A stretch of DNA of 40,294 bases, taken from Alphaproteobacteria bacterium (GTDB taxonomy: Bacteria; Pseudomonadota; Alphaproteobacteria; Rs-D84). Where the stretch lies: assembly GCA_017520675.1 (NCBI GenBank), contig JAFXFG010000030.1:1-40294 (forward strand), given 5' to 3'. A program made the translations under genes and the position numbers. Within the stretch, counting starts at the first letter, position 1, and each line of letters begins with the position of its first letter. Under the pieces are notes generated by a model. It did not search any database. It was not told where the DNA came from and saw only the letters and a list, made by a program, of their open reading frames with translations. Of this stretch, positions 7,909 through 15,939 are shown one piece after another.

Positions 7909-7979
7909 AACTTTATAGTTCTTAAAAATATAAACTATAAAGTTTGTGCTTGCGTTGTTTTACTTTATACTTTATAGTT
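7909..7979 (+). promoter_or_regulatory. Palindromic operator copies and promoter for fic
   Basis: AACTTTATAGTT (7909-7920) and its exact inverse AACTATAAAGTT (7933-7944) form a 12-bp inverted repeat. A third direct copy, ACTTTATAGTT, lies at 7969-7979, with a partial ACTTTATA before it and a degraded copy near 7994. A candidate promoter, TTGCGT-17-TATAGT (7950-7955 and 7973-7978), overlaps the third copy. Binding there would block transcription of fic. The Fic protein has its own C-terminal HTH, so autorepression is a plausible inference. Confidence 0.75.
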
Positions 7980-8015
7980 ATTAAAAACACAAACCTTAAA
8001 GTAAGAGGTAAGTAA

Positions 8016-8909
8016 ATGTCTGAAATCTTAAAAAGCATAAACGAAAACAAAAAGAAACTATCTTTGTTGTTAAAAAACAAGGATAATCGTGATGTTTTAT
8101 ATAATTGGCTAAAGACCGAGTTGGCTTATACTTCTAATGCGATTGAGGGCAATACCCTGACGCGTCGTGAAACATCGCTGGCGATTGAAGAGAATATAAC
8201 CAGCGGTTCAAAACCTATTTCACATTATGTAGAGGCGGTAAATCATGCCCGGGCATTTGAGCTGATTATGGCTCGTGCCAAGGATAAGCAGCCGATTGAT
8301 GTCAATGATGTATTACACATACACAAATGCATTCTGTCGGGAATTGACGATCCAAATGCAGGCTTTTACAGAAATGTTCCTGTTAGAATCTCTGGTTCCA
8401 GGACTGTTTTGCCAAATCCGCTAAAAGTGCCAGACTTGATGGAAGGTTTTAATCATTGGTTAACTACGACTGATGAAGAGGTTGTATATCGTGCAGTAAA
8501 TGCGCACTATCGTTTGGTGACAATTCATCCGTTCAAGGATGGAAATGGTCGTACTGCACGATTGCTAATGAATCTGATTCTGGTACAGGCCGGCTTTACG
8601 CCAACTGTTATCAGAAAAATAGACAGAAAGCGTTATCTTGATGCTTTAGAGAAGTACCAAACAACTGGGAACGGTGAATCATATTATAGCTTTATGTTGT
8701 CGGCATTAAATCGGTCTTTAAAGACGGCAATAGATATGCTGGACACGAACCGCCCAGATACAAGCGGTGTAAAACTGGTAACAATTGCAAAGTACGCCAA
8801 AATAAAAGGCGTTCCAACATCAACAATACGTTATTGGGTGCAAACAGGTAAAATAAAACCAACCGCAATAACGGATTCTGGGTATATGATGTTTGACCCA
8901 AATATTTAA
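8016..8909 (+). CDS. Fic family AMP transferase with C-terminal HTH
   Basis: A 297-residue Fic-fold protein. The full catalytic motif HPFKDGNGR is at 171-179, so it should be able to transfer AMP or a related group from a nucleotide to a target hydroxyl. The inhibitory motif SNAIEG (40-45) fits the (S/T)xxxE(G/N) helix located N-terminal to the Fic core, which makes it a class II, self-inhibited enzyme. Residues 248-297 read as a MerR-like helix-turn-helix (VTIAKYAKIKGVPTSTIRYW). The RBS AAGAGGTAAGTAA precedes the ATG. Its neighbours on both sides are the Cys-rich paralogues, which may be targets or just fellow accessory genes. Confidence 0.92.
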   Translation: MSEILKSINENKKKLSLLLKNKDNRDVLYNWLKTELAYTSNAIEGNTLTRRETSLAIEENITSGSKPISHYVEAVNHARAFELIMARAKDKQPIDVNDVLHIHKCILSGIDDPNAGFYRNVPVRISGSRTVLPNPLKVPDLMEGFNHWLTTTDEEVVYRAVNAHYRLVTIHPFKDGNGRTARLLMNLILVQAGFTPTVIRKIDRKRYLDALEKYQTTGNGESYYSFMLSALNRSLKTAIDMLDTNRPDTSGVKLVTIAKYAKIKGVPTSTIRYWVQTGKIKPTAITDSGYMMFDPNI

Positions 8910-9060
8910 ATAGAAATTGTTTTGGTGTGCTGTTAAAAAATGTAAAAAAATCGGTGTAAAATGGTGTGCTGTGCCAGATTTGTCAAAAAATGTCTGGTCG
9001 CCAAAGCCTGTGTCAGGCCGCATCCTTGTTTCGTGGGCTGACTCGTTTGATGTCATAAAA

Positions 9061-9094
9061 ACACCGCCCAAATCGGGCAGTGTTTGTTTTTTTT
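9061..9094 (+). terminator. Intrinsic terminator after fic
   Basis: The stem ACAC-C-GCCC pairs with GGGC-A-GTGT with one internal mismatch, followed by TTTGTTTTTTTT. It lies about 150 bases after the fic stop; the stretch between holds no supported gene. It insulates fic from the next paralogue. Confidence 0.8.
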
Positions 9095-9149
9095 GCCTAA
9101 AAGGTCAATTTTGTATGCGTCAAAAACGACTTGAAAACCCGCGATTTTA

Positions 9150-9301
9150 TGCTAAGTTCATAGTAGAATTAAAGCATAAAAGGATACGAAATGTCATTTT
9201 CACAAGAAAAACTAAATCCACAGGCTAATACCGGTGCTGACGAAACGCCACGTTGCAATGGCTGTGACTGTCATTGTAAATTTGGTATTCATTATTTCTA
9301 T
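9150..9301 (+). repeat. 152-bp direct repeat, copy 2
   Basis: The second copy of the repeat described at 6420-6571. It supplies the leader, RBS and first 37 codons of the paralogue at 9191. Coding bases are identical to copy 1; only two leader bases differ. Confidence 0.97.
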
Positions 9302-9499
9302 CGTCTTAGAAACAGAGTGGAAGACTGGTTTTGTCCAACCATAAACGGCAATCCGATTAAGCAATACAAGGGTCCAAACGGTCAGATAATTGATGCGACC
9401 AGAGAGGTGCCATTTCATTTAATTAGGTCTGCAAAAGAACAGGCAATTGAATTGGCACATGAAATTGTTAAATACTGCGACCATTACAAGACACGATAA
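9191..9499 (+). CDS. Single-domain Cys-rich paralogue
   Basis: A 102-residue protein consisting of one copy of the island's domain: Cys22, 25 and 29 (with extra Cys27), FCPTINGNPIKQY in the middle, and KYCDHYKTR at the end with Cys96. The first 37 residues are identical to those of the gene at 6461. The rest is only alike in motif. This minimal version best defines the domain boundaries. A helical stretch with alternating basic and acidic residues precedes the last cysteine. Function is unknown, with no signal peptide or membrane segment. Confidence 0.85.
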   Translation: MSFSQEKLNPQANTGADETPRCNGCDCHCKFGIHYFYRLRNRVEDWFCPTINGNPIKQYKGPNGQIIDATREVPFHLIRSAKEQAIELAHEIVKYCDHYKTR

Positions 9500-9511
9500 A
9501 GGAAAATCAAA

Positions 9512-9739
9512 ATGGCATTTTGGAATAAAAAAGTTAAAATTTGCAGAAACTATTTTGCAGGCGAAGGCTGCAAACACAAGCGTGGTTCAACTTGTATTTG
9601 CGATGCCCCAGACGATGCGGTATGCCGGCAATATAAAATACTGCGCCCCAGCAAAACAGAACTAGAAATACTGAATAATCAGTCAGAAATTAAATCTATG
9701 TTGTTATATATTAAGCAGACATTACATGAAAAACAATGA
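9512..9739 (+). CDS. Small Cys-rich protein, unrelated motif
   Basis: A 75-residue protein. Five cysteines sit in its first 38 residues, the last three in CICDAPDDAVC. A first-third basic segment is followed by a helical, probably coiled C-terminal half. It does not share the CxGCxxxC/CDHYK domain. The RBS is AAAGGAAAATCAAA, the same string used by the paralogues, and it lies 12 bases after the previous stop and 14 before the next start, so it is co-transcribed. The spacing hints at a zinc-binding fold. Not recognised. Confidence 0.75.
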   Translation: MAFWNKKVKICRNYFAGEGCKHKRGSTCICDAPDDAVCRQYKILRPSKTELEILNNQSEIKSMLLYIKQTLHEKQ

Positions 9740-9753
9740 TAAAAGGATACGAA

Positions 9754-10107
9754 ATGTCATTTACACAAGAAAATGAAATAAATATCAACAGATGCGATGG
9801 CTGTGACAAGCGTTGCAGATTGGGTTGGGAAGAATTTACGGACGAAGGTCGTGCTCCAAATACTAAAATTAAGCTAGGTAAATTCTTTTCGTTCAAATTG
9901 GGACGACCTATACACTTTGTTGCACCAGCGATTGACGGAAAACGCATAGAAATTTACCGCAACCAATATGGTAGCCTGGTGCGGGCAACATTTCGCGCTG
10001 ACGTATTTTATAGAAATAATTTCTCAAAGAAGATAAAACTTACAGCACAACTTTTACAAAAGGCTCGTGAAATTGCCCGTTTGTGCGACCATTACAAGAC
10101 AAGATAA
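9754..10107 (+). CDS. Single-domain Cys-rich paralogue, divergent
   Basis: A 117-residue member of the same family: Cys14, 17 and 21 in CDGCDKRCRLG, then VAPAIDGKRIEIY, then IARLCDHYKTR with Cys111. It has a longer insert between the cysteine motif and the PAIDG segment than the others. The ATG at 9754 is preceded by AAAAGGATACGAA, identical to the paralogues, so the in-frame start 18 bases upstream was rejected. It is the fifth copy of the domain in this island. Confidence 0.85.
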   Translation: MSFTQENEININRCDGCDKRCRLGWEEFTDEGRAPNTKIKLGKFFSFKLGRPIHFVAPAIDGKRIEIYRNQYGSLVRATFRADVFYRNNFSKKIKLTAQLLQKAREIARLCDHYKTR

Positions 10108-10129
10108 AGGAAACCAAGGGGGTAATTTA

Positions 10130-10327
10130 ATGAATTCTAAATGTGTCTGTGAACCAAATCTGGAATGTTCCGCAAAAGAACGCTTTGACGAACTGTATCG
10201 TCAAATGCAAGAAAACTTACGTCTGGGCAAACAGATGATATTCCTGACCAGCAGAAAATGTGCTGTCAACCAAGCCGATTGCATAAAATTAAAGTTGTTT
10301 CGTGAACAAATGCAAAATCAAAAATAA
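10130..10327 (+). CDS. Small Cys-containing helical protein
   Basis: A 65-residue protein starting MNSKCVCEP. It has five cysteines (5, 7, 13, 44, 51) and a long predicted helix in the middle. The open frame extends upstream into the previous gene, but the ATG at 10130 follows AAGGGGGTAATTTA, a good binding site, and begins right after the previous stop. No known family. It is in the same operon as the paralogues and may be a partner protein. Confidence 0.7.
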   Translation: MNSKCVCEPNLECSAKERFDELYRQMQENLRLGKQMIFLTSRKCAVNQADCIKLKLFREQMQNQK

Positions 10328-10345
10328 CGATAAAAGGAAAACAAA

Positions 10346-10720
10346 ATGAAAAAATATCTGCATAAATTGCCGACCGTAGCTTTGGCTATGTTAATGTTAG
10401 CCGGTTGCAAAAATAACAAGCTAGAATTTCTTTCTGGTCCAGATTACACAGACCCATCATTCACACAGGATACAGTAAAAGTGCTAAATGTTAAGCATAG
10501 CTACTATGCTGTCCCTGCGCATTTCTGGGGTGTAAATGGCCAAGGTACTGTTGTCCATGGAAATATATTGTTGCAGCCAGATGCGATATTCCCGCACGAT
10601 GGTGATGAAATTGTGGTGCGGTATCAAAAGCCAAATAATCCAGCAAATTATGTGGCTGTGTTTGACAACATAACTCAACGCAAACGTGCCGCAGAATATG
10701 TAAAAGAAAAACAACGATAG
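10346..10720 (+). CDS. Small lipoprotein of the Cys-rich island
   Basis: A 124-residue predicted lipoprotein. It has a basic N terminus, a hydrophobic stretch and lipobox LAGC with the acylated Cys21. The mature part is beta-rich, with a V-x-V-x-Y pattern around EIVVRYQKP, and ends in a basic helix. No family is recognised. AAAAGGAAAACAAA precedes the ATG and a terminator follows, so it is the last gene of the operon starting at 9191. It links the island to the envelope. Confidence 0.8.
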   Translation: MKKYLHKLPTVALAMLMLAGCKNNKLEFLSGPDYTDPSFTQDTVKVLNVKHSYYAVPAHFWGVNGQGTVVHGNILLQPDAIFPHDGDEIVVRYQKPNNPANYVAVFDNITQRKRAAEYVKEKQR

Positions 10721-10738
10721 AAACAACAAAACAACCAC

Positions 10739-10763
10739 ACCGCCCAAATTGGGCGGTTTTTTT
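10739..10763 (+). terminator. Intrinsic terminator of the island
   Basis: A 7-bp stem ACCGCCC/GGGCGGT and a run of seven T. The same hairpin and the preceding AGAAACAACAAA are also found at the terminator at 7882, so the two operon ends are themselves related. Confidence 0.92.
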
Positions 10764-10792
10764 GCAAAAAACATAATCTGCAAAGATTTTAA

Positions 10793-11362
10793 TTATCTGG
10801 CGCGTCTTGTGAACATCAGAAAGGTTGCTTCACAGGCTGGATTTATATTTTGTTTTGGGTTTGATGGATATATGATTTCTTGTTTTTCCCATTTTTCGGG
10901 TGTAAAGAAACTATCGACATTTACAGGAAAGTAAGTGTATAGTTTTGGATTTTGCAAGACCTGTTGTTGCAAATCTGCGTTTTTAATTTTTGTCAGATAG
11001 AACACATCGATTAAATCCTTGTCCAATGCGTATTTATAAATCTGCGCCCCGCCACAAACGAATATTTTACTGTGGCAACCGAAGGCATTGATTGCTGATT
11101 CAATACTATCTACGAAGCGCAGATTTACATCATTTGCGGTTTCTATTTTTTTTGAACTGCATATCAGGTTTAATCTGCCGTCCAGCGGTTTACATTTCAT
11201 TCCTTCGAATGTTTTTCTGCCGAATATACAGGGATATCCCATTGTTGTATTTCTAAAGTGCTTTAAATCATCTGGGCAATGCCAAGGCATAACCCTGTCG
11301 CGCCCAATAACGTTTTCTGGGCCAACTGCGACAATTGCGCAAATCACAGGCTTTTGTTTCAT
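10793..11362 (-). CDS. folA: Dihydrofolate reductase
   Basis: A 189-residue enzyme that reduces dihydrofolate to tetrahydrofolate with NADPH. The N terminus has ICAIVAVGPENVIGRDRVMPWHCPDDL, with the catalytic Asp in the PDDL context and the Trp of the Met20 loop. The NADPH-binding GRKTFEG and the FVCGGAQIYKYAL segment follow. The start was placed at MKQKPV because AAAGGATATGCT precedes it; an upstream start six codons earlier lacks a site. It is transcribed away from the dacC-like gene and ends next to the island terminator. Confidence 0.93.
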   Translation of the reverse strand: MKQKPVICAIVAVGPENVIGRDRVMPWHCPDDLKHFRNTTMGYPCIFGRKTFEGMKCKPLDGRLNLICSSKKIETANDVNLRFVDSIESAINAFGCHSKIFVCGGAQIYKYALDKDLIDVFYLTKIKNADLQQQVLQNPKLYTYFPVNVDSFFTPEKWEKQEIIYPSNPKQNINPACEATFLMFTRRAR

Positions 11363-11469
11363 AGCATATCCTTTGTTCAAGATTGTTATAAAATCTGTTT
11401 AATTTTTCAAGTTGCAAAATTTATTTTACCTGTTGACCAGACGGGGCAATTTTTTCTAATATTCTGTTT

Positions 11470-12684
11470 ATGAGAAGAATGTTTTTCTTTTTTTGCACAT
11501 TATATCTGTGTCTTAGTACGACCGGCGCAGGCGCAGCGCAGTATCGTGCAGCACTGGTTGCAGATATGGATACGGGTCGTGTATTATACCAAGAAAATGC
11601 GAACGAATTAAATTATCCTGCCAGTCTTACCAAGATTATGACCTTGTACTTGACCTTTGACGCGTTGGAACATGGGCGCCTGTCATTGGATGATTATTTA
11701 ATTGTGTCAAAGTCTGCCGCAAATGCAGAGCCTGTAAAACTCGGGCTGTCCGCAGGTTCTAAAATTCGTGTCGAAGACGCGATTAAGGCTGTTGCTGTAT
11801 ACAGTGCAAACGATGTCGCGCGTGTATTGGCTGAAAACCTAAAAGGCGGACAAGAAGAATCCTTTGCGGACTTGATGACGCGTGTTGCGCGAGAAATTGG
11901 GTTGAACAAGACAAACTTTGAAAATTCGTCTGGTTTGCCGAATGACGACCATATGTCAACTGCGCGTGATATTGCGCTGTTATCAATGGCTGTGTACAAG
12001 CATTTTCCCCAGTATTGGCATTTCTTTGGCATTAGATCTTGGACATATAATGGCAAGACTTATACCAACGGCAATCGTCTGCTGTCATCGTTTAACGGTT
12101 GCGATGGTATGAAGACGGGTTATACCAAGAAATCAAAATATTCACTGGTTGCGACTGCGCATCGTAATGGTCATCGTCTAATGTCTGTTGTTTTGGGGGC
12201 TGAAAACAAAGATGTTCGTGCAAATGTTGCCGCCCGAATGTTGACCAAGGGCTTTTCAATGGTGCAATCTGGGGCAGGGGGGATTGTTAATAATACCTAT
12301 GTCCCACCGGTACAGACCGCGCAACCGACCAAGACAGTCGCGCCTGTTGCGAATGATGTTTCTGACACGCCGAACACATTTGCGGCTGCATACAGTGCCG
12401 CGACCACTGCGGCTGTGCCGAAATACACTGCGCAAAAAAGCGCGCCACAACAAACTGCAACTGTCAAAGGTGGCACAGGGGTGCAATTTGGCGCATTCTC
12501 GACCGAAGGTGCTGCGCGCACTCAGGTTGCCAATGTTCGTAATACCTTGGGGGTCAACGCGATTATTGAACCGACTGGTTCGGGGCTGTACCGCGTTCGC
12601 GTATATGGCCTCGGTGAATCTGCTGCCCAGAATCTAAAATCATCTGCGACTGCAAATGGTATTGACAGTTATGTTTTTCACTAG
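11470..12684 (+). CDS. D-alanyl-D-alanine carboxypeptidase with SPOR domain
   Basis: A 404-residue periplasmic penicillin-binding protein of the PBP5/6 type, which trims the terminal D-Ala of peptidoglycan pentapeptides. A signal peptide (about 1-22) ends near AGAAQ. The three catalytic motifs are S52-LTK55, S112-A-N114 and K215-T-G. A low-complexity Thr/Ala/Pro/Val linker (about 265-325) joins a C-terminal SPOR domain (about 330-404, beginning VQFGAFSTEGAA), which binds denuded septal glycan. The SPOR fusion, common in alphaproteobacteria, would direct it to the division site. Confidence 0.92.
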   Translation: MRRMFFFFCTLYLCLSTTGAGAAQYRAALVADMDTGRVLYQENANELNYPASLTKIMTLYLTFDALEHGRLSLDDYLIVSKSAANAEPVKLGLSAGSKIRVEDAIKAVAVYSANDVARVLAENLKGGQEESFADLMTRVAREIGLNKTNFENSSGLPNDDHMSTARDIALLSMAVYKHFPQYWHFFGIRSWTYNGKTYTNGNRLLSSFNGCDGMKTGYTKKSKYSLVATAHRNGHRLMSVVLGAENKDVRANVAARMLTKGFSMVQSGAGGIVNNTYVPPVQTAQPTKTVAPVANDVSDTPNTFAAAYSAATTAAVPKYTAQKSAPQQTATVKGGTGVQFGAFSTEGAARTQVANVRNTLGVNAIIEPTGSGLYRVRVYGLGESAAQNLKSSATANGIDSYVFH

Positions 12685-12696
12685 TATTTTATAACG

Positions 12697-13299
12697 ATGA
12701 TGAATCCAAAAATTGAAAAGTTAATAAAATTATTTGCAAAATTACCGCGTGTTGGTTCGCGTGGGGGGCAGCGTATTGCCTTGGCACTGTTGCAGGACAA
12801 GACAGGTCGTGGTGTTGCGCTGGCGACTGCGATAACAGATGCGATTGAAAATATTGCGCCATGTCCGCGTTGTGGTGTTTTGACAGACCGTCAACATCAA
12901 GCCTGTGAATTTTGTCGTGATTCTGGGCGTGCCAATGGTCAATTATGTATTGTTCGTGATTTATCAGATGTTTGGGTTTTGGAAAAGTCGTCTGTATTTA
13001 ATGGTCGCTATCACATTATTGGTGGGTTATTGTCTGGCGCATCTGGCATTTTACCCCAAGATTTGAATGTTTCCCAGATACCGCAACGCATTCAAGCAGA
13101 AGGTATCACAGAAATAATTTTTGCATTACCCAACACAGTCGAAGGCAAAACGACCCAGCATTACATAATGTCTGTTATTGGCGACATTGACGGGGTTAGT
13201 TTTACGGAACTTGCATCTGGTGTACCGCTGGGTGGGGATTTAGATTATCTGGACGATGGGACATTAACATTGGCATTTGGGGGGCGCAAGGCACTATGA
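12697..13299 (+). CDS. recR: Recombination mediator RecR
   Basis: A 200-residue DNA repair protein that, with RecO, loads RecA on SSB-coated gaps. The helix-hairpin-helix region (LPRVGSRGGQRIAL) comes first. A four-cysteine zinc site follows (Cys56, 59, 70, 73). A Toprim domain starts at LCIVRDLSDVWVLE, and the C-terminal Walker-like ASGVPLGGDLDYLDDGTL closes it. Either of two adjacent ATG codons (12697, 12700) could start it; no strong binding site is visible. Its end overlaps rsmA by four bases. Confidence 0.93.
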   Translation: MMNPKIEKLIKLFAKLPRVGSRGGQRIALALLQDKTGRGVALATAITDAIENIAPCPRCGVLTDRQHQACEFCRDSGRANGQLCIVRDLSDVWVLEKSSVFNGRYHIIGGLLSGASGILPQDLNVSQIPQRIQAEGITEIIFALPNTVEGKTTQHYIMSVIGDIDGVSFTELASGVPLGGDLDYLDDGTLTLAFGGRKAL

Positions 13300-14120
13300 C
13301 AGACCGCGTTTCATCTTTGCCACCTGTGTCTGCGATGATGCGTGCGCATGGGTTAGAGCCCAAGAAACAATTCGGGCAAAATTTCTTGTTTGATTTGAAT
13401 TTAACAGGGCGTATTGCGCGCAGTGTTCCAGATATTGAAACCACCCCTGTTATAGAGGTTGGACCTGGTCCTGCTGGCTTAACACGCGCGTTGTTAATGG
13501 CGGGCGCACCGCGTGTAATTGCGATTGAGAAAGACAAAACGACTGCACCAATATTATCAGAAATAATTGATGCATCTGATGACCGTTTGTCTGTTATATA
13601 TGCAGACGCATTGCGCATAGATGTTTCAGAATTTGGATTGTCTGAGTATGCGATATGTGCGAATTTGCCATATAATGTCGGCACAGAGTTATTAATTGGC
13701 TGGTTGCACAAGATTGCGTCTGGCGAACGGATAAAGTCCCTAACATTAATGTTCCAGCGCGAGGTTGCCAATCGTATCGTTGCCACACCAAATGACAAGG
13801 CCTATGGTCGTTTATCTATTTTGACTTCATTGATTGCCGATGCGAAAATTTTATTTGATGTCCCCAGTACTGCATTTTTCCCCCAGCCCAAGGTTCAAAG
13901 TGCAGTTGTTCAAATCATACCAAATCCCGACAAGATACAGAAAATATCAAATCTTTCTGGCATAGAACAGATAACCGCGCGCCTGTTTGGTCAGCGCAGG
14001 AAAATGATACGCGCGATAATTCCAAACGCAGATTGGCAACATTTTGGTTTAACTGGAACCGAGCGTGCTGAAAATTTATCACCAGAAACATTTGCATTAC
14101 TGGCAGAAAATTTGTTATAG
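13296..14120 (+). CDS. rsmA: 16S rRNA dimethyladenosine transferase
   Basis: A 274-residue SAM-dependent methyltransferase that dimethylates two adjacent adenosines near the 3' end of 16S rRNA. The N-terminal KKQFGQNFL, the SAM motif VIEVGPGPAGLT, the acidic AIEKD and the catalytic NLPYN are all present. The C-terminal helical domain (LFGQRRKMIRAII) is typical. The start overlaps the recR stop in an ATGA arrangement, so translation is probably coupled. Confidence 0.95.
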   Translation: MTDRVSSLPPVSAMMRAHGLEPKKQFGQNFLFDLNLTGRIARSVPDIETTPVIEVGPGPAGLTRALLMAGAPRVIAIEKDKTTAPILSEIIDASDDRLSVIYADALRIDVSEFGLSEYAICANLPYNVGTELLIGWLHKIASGERIKSLTLMFQREVANRIVATPNDKAYGRLSILTSLIADAKILFDVPSTAFFPQPKVQSAVVQIIPNPDKIQKISNLSGIEQITARLFGQRRKMIRAIIPNADWQHFGLTGTERAENLSPETFALLAENLL

Positions 14121-14150
14121 TTTTATATAGATATAACACAGAGAGAGAGT

Positions 14151-15860
14151 ATGTCTTTATCAATACTAGCATTTTTTGCTATTTTGTTTATTTTTGTATA
14201 TCTTTTGCGTATGGCCAAGATTGGTACATTGGTTGCGTTTCTTATAACTGGTATTTTATCTGGACCATATGTTTTTAATTTTTTTGAGTTGAACGAAACC
14301 TGGGCTTTTCTGGGCGAACTTGGTGTTTTATTCTTGTGGTTTAATATCGGGCTAGAGATAAATATAAAGCGCCTATGGCGTATGCGTCATACCATATTTG
14401 GATTTGGTGCGGCGCAGGTTATGATGGTTATTGTAATGTTATTCCCGATATTATTCGGCATAACCCAGTGGTCGATACTTGGTTGCATTATGGTTGCGAT
14501 GTTGTTATCTATGTCCAGCAGCAGCACAGATATTCAGTTAATGGCGGACCGCAATCAACTTAATACAGTTATGGGCCGTCAGACATTTTCTATATTATTA
14601 TTCCAAGATTTGCTATCTATTCCATTATTGGCAATGTTGCCGGCTTTATCAGGGCATTCGTTTAGTCTGGGGGCCAGCATTATTGACATTATTGTTATAT
14701 CGGTTGCATTGATTTTATCAGTGATTCTTATTGGTCGTTTTGTAATGACACCGATATTGCGTACAGTTTCAAAATTAAAATCCAAAGAAGCATTTTTACT
14801 AGCGATTATATTAAACATAGTAATCTGGGCGATTTTACTAGATTTGATGGGATTGCCGATTGGTCTGGGTGCGTTCTTGGCAGGTATGCTGATGTCTGAA
14901 ACGATATACAGACATCAAATTTCGTCTCAGATTTCTCCTTATTACACACTATTTATGGCGTTTTTCTTTATTGCGCTTGGTATGGGCTTAAATTTGTCTG
15001 TTCTGGGGCAGAATTGGTATATTGTCTTGTTTGGTGTTATTGGTTTTATGGCCTTAAAGTTGTTTGCAGTATATATGGTTGCGCGCGTTCGTGGTATATC
15101 TGTGCCTGATGCGGTAATGATTGCATTGATATTATCACAGGGCAGTGAATTTGCTTTATTAATGTTGCAAACAATGAAAACCAGCGGGATAAAAGTAATC
15201 TCGTCTGGCCACGAAGAAGTTTTAACTGCGATAATAATAATATCAATGATGTTAACTCCATTATTGCTATGTCTGTATGATTATTTACAGCGTCGTGGTA
15301 AACTGTTCCCACAGCGTAACGCGCACTCGTTTGATATAATTGATACCAAGACAAAGCCAGTTGTTGTTGTCTGTGGTTTTGGACGTGTTGGACAAATAAT
15401 ATGTCAGATGCTGGATGCGCAGAATATACCATATGTTGCGATTGATTTAGATGTTAGTGCTGTTATGATGGGGCGCGAACAGGGCTTTAATGTTGTGTAT
15501 GGCGACACGACCGACAGGAATGTTTTGGCTGAATTTGGTGTTGGTGGTCGTGGTACGCGTGCGGTTGCAGTTGCCTTGGACAATGCGACCACTGCACGCA
15601 AGACCATATTAACAATCAAGTCTATTTCCAAACGTATCAAGATTTTTGCACGTGCGCGGAATTTGGCCGATACACAAATGTTGTTGGCGGAAAAAATAAG
15701 TTTTTCATTACCAGAAACAATTGAGTCATCTTTTATGCTTGGGGGTCAGCTTTTAAAGCAAATTGGTGTGTCAACCCCATCGGTTGAGCGTCTTCTATCT
15801 GATATGCGTGCGAATAATTACCAAGCGCTATCAACGGTAATTTCTGACAAATATGATTAA
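14151..15860 (+). CDS. Kef-type cation:proton antiporter with RCK domain
   Basis: A 569-residue inner-membrane CPA2-family transporter. The first 385 residues hold about 11-12 hydrophobic segments, with LWFNIGLEINI and the SSSSTDIQL and LFQDLLSIPLL segments of the family. The soluble part begins near residue 402 with a Rossmann TrkA-N/RCK fold (VVVCGFGRVGQ, then acidic AIDLD) that binds a nucleotide. It probably moves K+ or Na+ against protons in pH or electrophile stress. Substrate and any gating ligand (glutathione in KefB/C) cannot be fixed. A GAGAGAGAGT site precedes the ATG. Confidence 0.9.
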   Translation: MSLSILAFFAILFIFVYLLRMAKIGTLVAFLITGILSGPYVFNFFELNETWAFLGELGVLFLWFNIGLEINIKRLWRMRHTIFGFGAAQVMMVIVMLFPILFGITQWSILGCIMVAMLLSMSSSSTDIQLMADRNQLNTVMGRQTFSILLFQDLLSIPLLAMLPALSGHSFSLGASIIDIIVISVALILSVILIGRFVMTPILRTVSKLKSKEAFLLAIILNIVIWAILLDLMGLPIGLGAFLAGMLMSETIYRHQISSQISPYYTLFMAFFFIALGMGLNLSVLGQNWYIVLFGVIGFMALKLFAVYMVARVRGISVPDAVMIALILSQGSEFALLMLQTMKTSGIKVISSGHEEVLTAIIIISMMLTPLLLCLYDYLQRRGKLFPQRNAHSFDIIDTKTKPVVVVCGFGRVGQIICQMLDAQNIPYVAIDLDVSAVMMGREQGFNVVYGDTTDRNVLAEFGVGGRGTRAVAVALDNATTARKTILTIKSISKRIKIFARARNLADTQMLLAEKISFSLPETIESSFMLGGQLLKQIGVSTPSVERLLSDMRANNYQALSTVISDKYD

Positions 15861-15939
15861 TCTGTTTATTATTGCGCCACGATTATTTCGGTGCTATGTT
15901 ACTAAGTGTCCAATACAGAAAAATAAAAGGAAAAGATAA

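Noticed and set aside
8917..9228. Open frame of 103 codons between fic and the 9191 gene
   Set aside because: It crosses a terminator and the repeated leader, has no binding site, and its end is the leader of the paralogue read in another frame.
9736..9753. Earlier start for the 9754 paralogue
   Set aside because: The family-wide binding site AAAAGGATACGAA lies between this and the ATG at 9754.
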